Origin: Chryseobacterium polytrichastri
GTDB taxonomy: Bacteria > Bacteroidota > Bacteroidia > Flavobacteriales > Weeksellaceae
Direction: 5' to 3'
Assembly (NCBI RefSeq): GCF_900142445.1
Contig: NZ_FRAV01000027.1
Location: 1-64,000, forward strand
Length of the DNA: 64,000 bases
The position numbers and the translations under genes were made by a program. This document shows positions 54,562-62,911 of the stretch, piece by piece. Below the pieces are notes generated by a model, which saw nothing but the letters and a program-made list of their open reading frames with translations, was not told the DNA's origin and ran no database searches. Position 1 is the stretch's first letter. Each line of letters opens with the position of its first letter.

Positions 54562-55758
54562 ATGAATTTAGATTTCAAAATTAAAAATTTACTTCTTATT
54601 TGCCTAATTTTTTTAGGTGTATTCAATCAATATTATTCTCAGAAGCCAAATAATGATGGTTTTAAAACGGGAGCAGACCGCCCGGAAGTTTATTTACCCC
54701 TATTAAAGAATAAAACAGTGGGTATTGTAACCAATCAAACAGGCTTGATGAGTGATAAAACCTATCTGGTAGATTTCTTGGTTAAAAATAATATTAAAAT
54801 AAAAGCCATCTTTGCTCCTGAACATGGTTTTAGAGGAGATGCTGACGCCGGTGAGAAAGTGAAAAATGGGGTAGATGTGAAAACAGGAATTCCTATCGTT
54901 TCTTTATATGGAAATAATAAAAAGCCAAAACCTGAGCAGCTAAAAGGACTTGATGTCGTAATTTTTGATATTCAGGATGTTGGGGCAAGGTTCTACACTT
55001 ATATTTCTACTTTAACCTATTTAATGGAGGCTGGAGCAGAGAATAATGTTGAGATCATGGTTTTAGACCGTCCAAATCCACATGATGGGTATACAGACGG
55101 ACCGGTTTTAAAGAAAAAATGGTCCAGCTTTGTAGGAATGCATGAAGTTCCTGTAGTGTATGGATTGACAATTGGAGAATATGGGAAAATGGTGAACGGA
55201 GAAAAGTGGCTTAAAAATGGAGTTCAGGCAAAATATACTTTGATCCAGATGCAAAGCTATCATAAGAAAAAACGTTATGCCATCTTAGATAAGCCATCAC
55301 CGAATTTGCCAAACGATAAATCAATTAACTTATATCCAAGTCTATGCTTTTTTGAAGGAACTCAGGTTTCTGCAGGAAGAGGGACAGATTTGCCTTTTCA
55401 AATTTACGGTTCACCTTGGACAAAAGATATGCCTTATCAGTTTACTCCAAAACCGAACTTTGGAGCTAAAGATCCTTTCTTAAACGGTAAACTATGTTAT
55501 GGTGAAAACCTTTCCAATTATCCGACAGATTTAAGAGAACTGAATCTTGAATGGGTGATTAAAGCTTATAAGAATTATAAAAATCCACAACAGGATTTTT
55601 TCCTTAAGAATTTATGGTTTGATACGTTGGCAGGAACTGATGAGTTGAGAAAACAAATCGTTGCCGGAAAATCTATCAAAGAAATAAAGGCTTCATGGAA
55701 ACCAGATTTAGATAAATTTGAGAAAATAAGGACTAAATATGTTGTTTACGAAAACTAG
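54562..55758 (+). CDS. DUF1343 protein, NamZ-like exo-beta-N-acetylmuramidase
   Basis: A 398-residue exported protein; the ATG at 54562 gives a signal peptide (IKNLLLICLIFLGVFNQYYS). DUF1343 patterns are complete: KNKTVGIVTNQTGLMSDKTY, FAPEHGFRGDADAGEKV, FDIQDVGARFYTYISTLTYL, LDRPNPHDGYTDGPVL and SAGRGTDLPFQIYGSPW. Characterised members (NamZ) release N-acetylmuramic acid from the ends of peptidoglycan fragments, so a wall-recycling role is likely. An upstream in-frame ATG at 54349 lies inside the opposite permease gene and is rejected. Only four bases separate the two divergent start codons. Confidence 0.9.
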   Translation: MNLDFKIKNLLLICLIFLGVFNQYYSQKPNNDGFKTGADRPEVYLPLLKNKTVGIVTNQTGLMSDKTYLVDFLVKNNIKIKAIFAPEHGFRGDADAGEKVKNGVDVKTGIPIVSLYGNNKKPKPEQLKGLDVVIFDIQDVGARFYTYISTLTYLMEAGAENNVEIMVLDRPNPHDGYTDGPVLKKKWSSFVGMHEVPVVYGLTIGEYGKMVNGEKWLKNGVQAKYTLIQMQSYHKKKRYAILDKPSPNLPNDKSINLYPSLCFFEGTQVSAGRGTDLPFQIYGSPWTKDMPYQFTPKPNFGAKDPFLNGKLCYGENLSNYPTDLRELNLEWVIKAYKNYKNPQQDFFLKNLWFDTLAGTDELRKQIVAGKSIKEIKASWKPDLDKFEKIRTKYVVYEN

Positions 55759-55762
55759 GGTT

Positions 55763-55838
55763 GGTGAATGGTCAATTTGCTGCGCTTGTGAATTTTAAAA
55801 TTCACGATTGACTAGCGAAGCTAAATTGACCATTCACC
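55763..55838. repeat. Large palindromic intergenic repeat
   Basis: GGTGAATGGTCAATTT and AAATTGACCATTCACC are perfect inverted ends; inside lie GCTGCGC / GCGAAGC-like and TGAATTTTAAAATTCA palindromes. It fills the gap between convergent genes and could end transcription from both sides. Confidence 0.75.
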
Positions 55839-55844
55839 TTCTGA

Positions 55845-56051
55845 CTAGTCAAAGTCCGGCGGTGGAGTTTTATCATCTTTACCTTTATTCAAGATAAAAA
55901 GTCCGATTGTTAACCCTATAACTCCCGCACCTGCTATCATCACAGCACTTTGTAATTTATCTGCTTGCTCATTTCCTATAAAATTCATTAAAAACAGAAT
56001 AACAAAAGTAATAGCTGAAATGATAATATGGTTTTTCCCGAAAAGTTTCAT
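55845..56051 (-). CDS. Small membrane protein, 68 residues
   Basis: Two hydrophobic helices (HIIISAITFVILFLMNFIG and LQSAVMIAGAGVIGLTIGLF) and a short charged C terminus (NKGKDDKTPPPDFD). Family not recognised. It starts four bases after the DUF3575 gene stop and is the last gene of a three-gene minus-strand operon. Confidence 0.75.
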   Translation of the reverse strand: MKLFGKNHIIISAITFVILFLMNFIGNEQADKLQSAVMIAGAGVIGLTIGLFILNKGKDDKTPPPDFD

Positions 56052-56055
56052 TGTA

Positions 56056-56682
56056 TTATTTTAATTTATAAGAAATCATGACACCGCCTCTGTAAGGAAT
56101 GATTTCTCCACTTTTATTATATCTGTCGGCTGAATCATATCTTTCTCCTGTTGAACGGTCATATCCTTTATAAAATCCTTGAGAGGTGCCCACCGTAGCA
56201 TAGATGTCCATATTCCATCTGTCTGATAATTGAAATTGATAACCTCCTGTAACTCCTAATGCAATAGAATAACCTTTTTGATAAAGATTTGAATTGATAT
56301 GGCTTGTTAAACCATCTTCGCTTTCTGAAATATTGTCGTTCCAATAATTCCATTTTTGTAAATTGAAAGCTGATCCAGTAATATTGGCTCCGATATACCA
56401 ATGTTTAAAAGCTTCATTAAAATAATACCTTCCCTCTACGCCTATTGAATAGTTTTGTAATTTATGACCTGCAAAAGATTTCCAAGGGGAGATGAAAACA
56501 TCTGCTTGTACAGTGTACTTTTTACTTATTTGGTGCTCTACGGCAGCATTTAAAATTCCTATTGGTAAAAATACAGCATTTGCTTTTACATAGACACTCT
56601 TTTCATTATTTTGCTCCTGAGCATTGATTGTTCCTAATACCGATAAGGTTAGGAATCCTGTAAGAATTTTATTTTTCAACAT
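56056..56682 (-). CDS. DUF3575 outer-membrane-type protein
   Basis: A 208-residue protein with a signal peptide (LSVLGTINAQ). Strands typical of a small beta-barrel follow: KANAVFLPIGILNAAVEHQI, YTVQADVFISPWKSF, NYSIGVEGRYYFNEAFKHWY, ending VMISYKLK. DUF3575 proteins are predicted outer-membrane barrels, related to OmpA-type N-terminal domains. It lies three bases after the thioredoxin gene stop, so the two are tightly coupled. Function not known. Confidence 0.85.
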   Translation of the reverse strand: MLKNKILTGFLTLSVLGTINAQEQNNEKSVYVKANAVFLPIGILNAAVEHQISKKYTVQADVFISPWKSFAGHKLQNYSIGVEGRYYFNEAFKHWYIGANITGSAFNLQKWNYWNDNISESEDGLTSHINSNLYQKGYSIALGVTGGYQFQLSDRWNMDIYATVGTSQGFYKGYDRSTGERYDSADRYNKSGEIIPYRGGVMISYKLK

Positions 56683-56685
56683 TTG

Positions 56686-57861
56686 TTATTTTATTTGTTT
56701 TAATAACGCTTCTGCTAGACTAGAATCTTTTTGTGACTGAGATGCTATATTTTTAGACATTTCAGCATATGTTTTTGCCATATCATTATTCCCTGTTAAG
56801 AAATAAAGTCTTGCCAAAATATACGTGTTTTCTGAGGTTTCACCTCTCATTACTGATTTTTCTGCCCATTCCAACCCTTTCTTGAGTGAAGATGGAGTTT
56901 TGATATGTTCAGAGAAAATCCATGCTGCTTTTAGCAACTCATTCGGTTCAAAAGAATCTGAATTTTTATAATATTCTAAAGCTGCTTTTTCGTATTCTGT
57001 AAAATTAACATTCTGTTCGTAGTAGCTTAATTTTGTTTGATTAAGTTTAACCTCAGCATCATATTTTCCCACCAAAGGTTCAGCCGTTTTCATGAAATAT
57101 TCTTCATTGATCCTTTTGTTTTTATCATCAATGGATTGTTCAACTACTTTAGATAATATTAATTGATTATCAAATTGTTTATAAGTGTCTTCTGGAAGAA
57201 ATTTAATGATATCTGCTTTTTTAGATACAAAGACTTTATAGTTGGGTTCCTCGGTAGATTTTAAAAAGAATAATAAAAATCCGATGTCATCTTTTGATAA
57301 TTCGTCTGTTTTCTTTTTCGTTTCAAAATATCTTTCTGAGGCTTTTCTTGCAAAATCAAAATCAGATGATGAATTAAGTTTCATGATGTTGATTAAGAAT
57401 TCAGGATCTTTTTCTCCTTTTGCAAAGCGTTCTTTAAGGGAACCTTTTTTATTGTTAGGTGAATTTATTTCCTTGGCCATCGATACAAACATATCTCCTT
57501 CCATATAGCCGGAATTTTGAGAAACCAGTTCTCCATCGCCATTTAGAAACAAGTAAGTAGGATAGGAGCGAACCCCATATTTCATGGCAATTTCTCTTCC
57601 TTCTCCTTTCTCCATATCGAATCTTGCATTCACAAAACTGGAATTGTAATAATCCCCAACAGATTTTTGAGTGAATATATTTTTTTCCATCATTTTACAA
57701 GGGCCACACCAAGAAGTATACGCATCAAGAAAAATGAGTTTATTGTCTTTTTTTGCCTTTGCAATAAGATCTTTGAATGGTAAGTCCTGAAACTGTATTG
57801 CTTCCTGAGCAAAAGTAATGATGGAAGTAAATAAAAATAATCCAGAGATGATCTTCTTCAT
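56686..57861 (-). CDS. Exported thioredoxin-family protein
   Basis: A 391-residue protein from the ATG at 57861, which gives a clean signal peptide (ISGLFLFTSIITFAQ); earlier in-frame ATGs add unrelated residues. A thioredoxin-like domain (about 20-150) holds the active site Cys52-Gly-Pro-Cys55 in TSWCGPCKMM and the cis-Pro region RSYPTYLFL. The C-terminal half is helical, TPR-like (GLEWAEKSVMRGETSENTY and NTYILARLYFLTGNNDMAKT). It should act on periplasmic disulfides. First gene of the operon with DUF3575 and the small membrane protein. Confidence 0.88.
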   Translation of the reverse strand: MKKIISGLFLFTSIITFAQEAIQFQDLPFKDLIAKAKKDNKLIFLDAYTSWCGPCKMMEKNIFTQKSVGDYYNSSFVNARFDMEKGEGREIAMKYGVRSYPTYLFLNGDGELVSQNSGYMEGDMFVSMAKEINSPNNKKGSLKERFAKGEKDPEFLINIMKLNSSSDFDFARKASERYFETKKKTDELSKDDIGFLLFFLKSTEEPNYKVFVSKKADIIKFLPEDTYKQFDNQLILSKVVEQSIDDKNKRINEEYFMKTAEPLVGKYDAEVKLNQTKLSYYEQNVNFTEYEKAALEYYKNSDSFEPNELLKAAWIFSEHIKTPSSLKKGLEWAEKSVMRGETSENTYILARLYFLTGNNDMAKTYAEMSKNIASQSQKDSSLAEALLKQIK

Positions 57862-58078
57862 TTTTTGAAATAAAATTAAAAAAGCGAATATACTTATTTT
57901 CAACGTAAATAAATGAGGAATAGTATTGAAAGTATGGCTCATTTTTATATTTTTAAATGAAATCAAATACATAAAATACTATAACACCCTAATGATAAAG
58001 AGAAGAATAATTAATCTGTTTCTTTTATTGATAATTGTGGAAGATTTATTTTTAATCTTAAAAATTTGATAATAAATT

Positions 58079-58110
58079 AAAAAACCGCCTTTGGGAGAGG
58101 CGGTTTCAGG
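58079..58110 (-). terminator. Terminator of the T9SS protein gene
   Basis: AAACCGCCT and AGGCGGTTT form a 9-base stem with a 7-base loop; on the minus strand it is followed by TTTTTTAATTT, 24 bases after the stop. Confidence 0.8.
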
Positions 58111-58133
58111 ATTGTGAAAAAAGATTAAAGAAG

Positions 58134-60461
58134 TTATTTTTTGATAACTTTTTTAATTATCGTTGGGCTGTTGAGTTGCTCAATTTTCAAAAGGTAAACT
58201 CCTTTTGTTAAATTGGAAATATCAATACTAGATTTATTCTCTGAGGTTAAAACCAATTGTCCTACAGTACTGTATATGGTTACTTTAAACTTAGTAGCAT
58301 TTTTACCTAATTTAATATTGATGACGTCCTGAGCCGGATTTGGATAAATACTGATGTCATCTTTTACAATACCGGGGTTTGAAGTTCCTAAAGTAGAGAA
58401 GTTAATTACATCTTTTATAATTCCTAAAGAATTAGTGGTTAAATATACTTCAGCGGTATTCGTATCTACAAAACGTGCTGTACCATCCAAAACGGTAGTG
58501 TTGAAATAATTGGAAGCCGTTCTTTCCTGCCAGTTTGCTCCTCCGTTGTTGGTGTAAATTACTTTAGGAAGAGTATCTAAATAAGTATTGGTAATTCCTA
58601 TGATTTGTCCGTTTTGTTTGGTAGAGTGTTCTACTTTATTTACCATTCCGTCGTAGATTTTAGACCATGTATTTCCTGAGTCAAGTGAAGTGTAAATACC
58701 ATTTGAAGCTGCCATAGTATATTGGTTTGTATTCAATGGGTTTTGAACTAAACTTAAAGCAATATTTGGAAGCACTAAACCTTGTAAACCTGCTGTGATT
58801 TCAGTCCATGACGTTCCGCTGTTGGTTGTTTTAAATAGTTTATTACCTACGGTTACCAATACTTCATTAGCATTATTTTGATTGACTTTAATTCCATAAA
58901 TATAATCCTCATCATAGGGTAATGTGATGATATCATTGGTAGGATTTCCGATATTGGTGAAATCTGATTTGATTAAAGTGGCATTCACTCCGTTGAAAGT
59001 GGCTATCCAAGCAATATTTGAATTGGTAGGATCTGTTTCAGCAGCTGTAAAACCTGTGTCATATGTATTATAAAGCTGCGTTACATTAGTTCCATAGTCA
59101 TCACTTACATTGATGTTGTTTCCCATAAAAGATGATTCATAGGTGTACACTCTTCCTGCCTTTTTTCTGTCTACATAGATAAGACCTATTTCCCCGCTCA
59201 TTGGACTTTCGCTAAGGGGCATTACATTGATCGGAGTTTCCAGATTATTCACAAGATTTTTAACAGTATAACCATATTGTACTCCGTAAATCAATTTGTC
59301 GGTTCCGTTATCATCTATGGTATTTATTTTTCCCATTCCTCTAAAAAAAGGATTTGCTATAGAAGTGAGAGTTACTCCTTTGTCTGAAGATAATTTAGGG
59401 AAACGGTTGCTTGAAATTAAAACATTATTTAAATTTTTGGGATTAAAGGCTGCGTTAATTCCATAAAAATAAGAGCTACCGTCTGCTATGCCATTGTGTG
59501 GAGTAGTGGTCCATGTACTTCCGTCATTAACTGTTACCGCGACCCTGTCATCTGCTAAAATAATAACATGGTTTGGATCGTAAGGATTTATTTCAATTTT
59601 TGGAACATTTTTTAGTCCTTGGGTATTTGTGGACCATGTAATTCCTGTTTGTTCTGCCCATGTATTTCCTCCGTCAGTTGATTTGTAAACTGCTTCATGT
59701 TGTGTTGGATACGCCCAAAGTATTCCTGTTCCGGCATAAATGATATTGGGATTGGAAGGGTTGATAGCGATGGATTGAAGAATAAGTCCGTTCAATGTTT
59801 CTGTCCAGGTAGCTCCGGCGTCAGTTGATTTTAATAAACCTCCATCCACATTTCCGGGGCCTCCATTACGAACAATATAAAGCTTTTGAGCGTCTACTGG
59901 ATCCATGATAGCATCGTTCAGGATAACATTTTCATGATTGGTTGCATCATACACTTTAGTCCAAGAGCTGCCACCATTTGTAGTGGTAAAAAACTTATCA
60001 TTATCACCTTTTGTCAATAAGCTAGCGGTATTCATATTACCATTATCAAGAATAGAATAATTACTGATAGAAGCAATAGCTTCATTTGTTGGAATATTAA
60101 ATTCTTTAATGATATTTAAAGACTGCAGGTCTAATACAATCACTTTGTTAAACGAGCTTCCTGCACCAAAATATTGAATAAAGCTCAATGCTGTCCCGTT
60201 ATTCGTAAGTTTCATTTGTGAAATATTTGGGGCATATGCGGGATAGGCGAGTGTGTATAAAATATTCCAGGTGGTGCCATTGTCGGTGGATACCATAATG
60301 TGCTTATCAATATACGTGGTTGCGTAGATTTTGTTGCTAACAGTTTTATCGTAAACGAAGTTTCTCAACTGTCCATATTCTGGGTTTCCAGCAAAACTCA
60401 CCTGAGCGAATGATATTTGCAGAAAAAGAATAAAAAATAAAGTAAGTACTGTTTTCTTCAT
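58134..60461 (-). CDS. Secreted Asp-box (BNR) beta-propeller protein with T9SS type A tail
   Basis: A 775-residue exported protein, signal peptide ending QISFAQ. At least eight Asp-box motifs of the form S/T-x-D/N-x-G-x-T-W are visible (STDNGTTWNIL, TTNGGSSWTKV, STDAGATWTET, STDGGNTWAEQ, TTNSGTSWTEI, SLDSGNTWSKI, TNNGGANWQER), as in sialidase- and VPS10-type propellers. No sialidase active-site set was recognised, so catalysis is uncertain. The last 75 residues form the T9SS type A sorting domain (ISIYPNPAQDVINIKLGKN, YSTVGQLVL, LTKGVYLLKIE). It should be secreted or attached to the cell surface. A TAAATTTG box lies 26 bases upstream. Confidence 0.9.
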   Translation of the reverse strand: MKKTVLTLFFILFLQISFAQVSFAGNPEYGQLRNFVYDKTVSNKIYATTYIDKHIMVSTDNGTTWNILYTLAYPAYAPNISQMKLTNNGTALSFIQYFGAGSSFNKVIVLDLQSLNIIKEFNIPTNEAIASISNYSILDNGNMNTASLLTKGDNDKFFTTTNGGSSWTKVYDATNHENVILNDAIMDPVDAQKLYIVRNGGPGNVDGGLLKSTDAGATWTETLNGLILQSIAINPSNPNIIYAGTGILWAYPTQHEAVYKSTDGGNTWAEQTGITWSTNTQGLKNVPKIEINPYDPNHVIILADDRVAVTVNDGSTWTTTPHNGIADGSSYFYGINAAFNPKNLNNVLISSNRFPKLSSDKGVTLTSIANPFFRGMGKINTIDDNGTDKLIYGVQYGYTVKNLVNNLETPINVMPLSESPMSGEIGLIYVDRKKAGRVYTYESSFMGNNINVSDDYGTNVTQLYNTYDTGFTAAETDPTNSNIAWIATFNGVNATLIKSDFTNIGNPTNDIITLPYDEDYIYGIKVNQNNANEVLVTVGNKLFKTTNSGTSWTEITAGLQGLVLPNIALSLVQNPLNTNQYTMAASNGIYTSLDSGNTWSKIYDGMVNKVEHSTKQNGQIIGITNTYLDTLPKVIYTNNGGANWQERTASNYFNTTVLDGTARFVDTNTAEVYLTTNSLGIIKDVINFSTLGTSNPGIVKDDISIYPNPAQDVINIKLGKNATKFKVTIYSTVGQLVLTSENKSSIDISNLTKGVYLLKIEQLNSPTIIKKVIKK

Positions 60462-60571
60462 AATATTGTTCTATTAATTAACAGTTACAAATTTATTTTT
60501 TGAAGAAAACTTCACACTAGATCAAGAGGGAAATAGTAAGACGGTCAACGGAAAAAGCGTGACTTTTTAAT

Positions 60572-62206
60572 TTAAATACTTGATAAATAGTTGTATAGAT
60601 CGTTTGAGTTTGCTAGATTTAATTTTTTAGAAACTCTTTCTTTCCTCTTTCTGCAAGCTTCGATGGTGATATTGAAGATAGAAGAGATTTCTTTCGTAGA
60701 AAGATTCATATAAATATAACTGATATATCGAATATCATTCAAGGTAAGGTCTGGATGTTTCAATTTTAGGGTATCAATAAACTTACTGTTGATTCTTTCA
60801 AAATGTGTTAAGAAATCGTCGTTATTGTCCTCTTTTGTTAGAATTAATTTTAATTGATCCAGTTGCTGTGAAAGCGGATTACTTTTAATAATCTCCGGAT
60901 TCTTTTTTAATTTAAGAATATACTCTTCTATCTTATCATTTCTTTGGGCGATGTGGATGGCATTGGCAGCTAATTTTCTATTTCTGCTTTCCAGTTCGTT
61001 TTTAAGTTTTTCTTTTTCTAAAAGAGTTTCAGTTTCTTTTTCCTTGATTTGTTGTTCAAGTAAAAGATTGTCATTTTCTTTATTTTTTAATTCTAAGGCA
61101 ATAATGTGTTCATTACGCTCAGCGATGGTTCTTTTTTGTCGGTTTTTTAAATAAAGTGTTCTAAAGAGCCAGCTTAATAAAAGAAGAAGTGAAATACAGA
61201 ATGCTGCAACGTAAAACTTTAATCTTTTTTCGCTTTTAAGTTCTTTTTCCGAATCCTGAAGCTTTAGTTTGATTTCACTATTTTGATACATTGCCTGATT
61301 TTTAATTGCATTCAATGAATCTTTAACAATGATTACAGAATCTTTGTATTGTAGGGCTTTGTTATAATCTCCTGCACTGAAATAAAGATTGGAAAACTGA
61401 TTGTAAATATCTTTTGTATTGGTGTAATTGAGGTTTTCTTTTTGTGCCTGATGAGCATAAGTAATGGCTTTGCCGTTATCTTTCTTGCCTAAATAAACTT
61501 TAGAAAGTATTAGTAAAGCAGAGATTCTATGATCGATATATTCTTTATTTTTTAGTTTGTTTAAAAGAGGTTCAAGAATACTGAGTGCTTTGTCATAGTC
61601 TTTTCTTTCAACGAGATTTTTGGCTTCTGCCAAATCAAGGTCAATATCAATTCTCGGGTCATTATTTTGTACCAAAGCCTGTCTGGATATTTTGATGTAC
61701 TCGGAAGCTTTATCCAGTTGATGCGTAATATTGTAAAGATCTGCCAAGCTGCTTGAATAAATAGCAATACCAATATTGTCTTTATTGGTTACTGCCAAAT
61801 CGTATGCTCTTTTTTGATGTTTTTCAGATTCTTTATACTTTCCTTGTTGCAGGTAAACGAGAGCAATGTTATTAAGTATAGTCATCTCACGATCGCTTTT
61901 CAAATGTTTTACGGCGATGGAGTAGGCTTCTAAATAATAATCTAAAGCGGTGCTGTAATCTGACATTTGATAATAATTCAGCCCAATACAGTTGGTGGTA
62001 ATAAACTGGCTCTCGTACAGATTTTTTTGTTCAGCAATTTTTTTTGCTTCAGCAAATAGTTCTAAGGATGTGGAATGATCTTTTTTATACAGGGCATCAA
62101 TTCCTTTTTTAATTAAAATATCACAATATGCTGTGGAGTCGTCTTTTTGAGCGACCATATTACCAGAGGAAAGAATTAATATGAATAAGAAGATAACATG
62201 CTTCAT
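60572..62206 (-). CDS. Membrane-tethered TPR protein with HTH output
   Basis: A 544-residue protein from the ATG at 62206 (signal peptide HVIFLFILILSSGNMVAQ); an ATG at 62275 is possible but adds unrelated residues. TPR repeats (LNNIALVYLQQGKYKESEKH and so on) span about 25-310, one membrane helix follows (FYVAAFCISLLLLLSWLF), then a long coiled coil (LLLEQQIKEKETETLLEKEK) and a LuxR-type helix-turn-helix (YMNLSTKEISSIFNITIEAC and RKRKERVSKKLNL). It is built like the 42694 protein. It lies 110 bases upstream of the T9SS protein on the same strand and may control it; this is inferred. Confidence 0.86.
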   Translation of the reverse strand: MKHVIFLFILILSSGNMVAQKDDSTAYCDILIKKGIDALYKKDHSTSLELFAEAKKIAEQKNLYESQFITTNCIGLNYYQMSDYSTALDYYLEAYSIAVKHLKSDREMTILNNIALVYLQQGKYKESEKHQKRAYDLAVTNKDNIGIAIYSSSLADLYNITHQLDKASEYIKISRQALVQNNDPRIDIDLDLAEAKNLVERKDYDKALSILEPLLNKLKNKEYIDHRISALLILSKVYLGKKDNGKAITYAHQAQKENLNYTNTKDIYNQFSNLYFSAGDYNKALQYKDSVIIVKDSLNAIKNQAMYQNSEIKLKLQDSEKELKSEKRLKFYVAAFCISLLLLLSWLFRTLYLKNRQKRTIAERNEHIIALELKNKENDNLLLEQQIKEKETETLLEKEKLKNELESRNRKLAANAIHIAQRNDKIEEYILKLKKNPEIIKSNPLSQQLDQLKLILTKEDNNDDFLTHFERINSKFIDTLKLKHPDLTLNDIRYISYIYMNLSTKEISSIFNITIEACRKRKERVSKKLNLANSNDLYNYLSSI

Positions 62207-62337
62207 TGTATAAATGGTACCTGAAAGGTGTTTTAATGTAAAGATAAATATCAATTGGTGATTAAAATTACACAAAAACTAGAAAATATAACTGTTTAGA
62301 ATCTTTAAATTTTAAATGAAGAGATATAGACATAAAA

Positions 62338-62361
62338 AAACCACCTTGATTAAGGTGGTTT
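62338..62361 (-). terminator. Terminator of tRNA-Phe
   Basis: AACCACCTT and AAGGTGGTT form a 9-base stem with a 4-base loop; on the minus strand it is followed by TTTTTTATG and lies just downstream of the tRNA. Confidence 0.85.
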
Positions 62362-62363
62362 GT

Positions 62364-62435
62364 GGTTTCTCCAGGAATCGAACCAGGGACACATGGATTT
62401 TCAATCCATTGCTCTACCAACTGAGCTAAGAAACC
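62364..62435 (-). tRNA. tRNA-Phe (GAA)
   Basis: The minus strand folds as a 72-base tRNA: acceptor GGTTTCT/AGAAACC, D arm GCTCAGTTGGTAGAGC, anticodon arm ATGGA-TTGAAAA-TCCAT with anticodon GAA, and T arm CCTGG-TTCGATT-CCTGG. CCA is not encoded. It reads Phe codons UUU and UUC. A promoter lies at 62477-62507 and a terminator at 62338-62361. Confidence 0.96.
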
Positions 62436-62476
62436 GTATATTTTTGTTTGACTTACTTCGTTCGTTTATTGTGGTG

Positions 62477-62507
62477 CAAAAGTAGAGGTTTTTATAATAC
62501 GGTGCAA
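62477..62507 (-). promoter_or_regulatory. Predicted promoter of tRNA-Phe
   Basis: On the minus strand TTG at 62507-62505, a 20-base spacer and TACTTTTG at 62484-62477 match the Bacteroidota promoter. The rest of 62508-62911 is AT-rich and shows no gene; a TATTTTTG box lies at about 62791-62798. Confidence 0.65.
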
Positions 62508-62911
62508 GTTTTGGAGGGATATTTTTTAAAATAAAACATAAATAATCTTGAAATAATCGGTTTTTAAGGAGTGTTTTATTTCTTTATCATTAGTTTATAC
62601 TTCTGATTGTACGGGAGTTAATTTTAATAATTGAATGCGTTTTTTATGGGGTAAATTTTGTAAATATTTTTTTAATTAAATAAAAAAGATTGAGAGATTT
62701 TATGACTAATAAGACTGTTTTACGTAAAATTAGCTCTAATGATTTTCAATATTGGAATATTAAGTGCCCTTTTTTTGCCTGAAAAATTATGTATTTTTGT
62801 CTCCTGTTTATGGAGATGCCAATTGTGTTTCCTTTTATTTTACACAAAACAAAGGTTTAAAATGAGTTTAATAGAAACTTTATTTTAAACGAAATAACAA
62901 TTTAAAAACAA

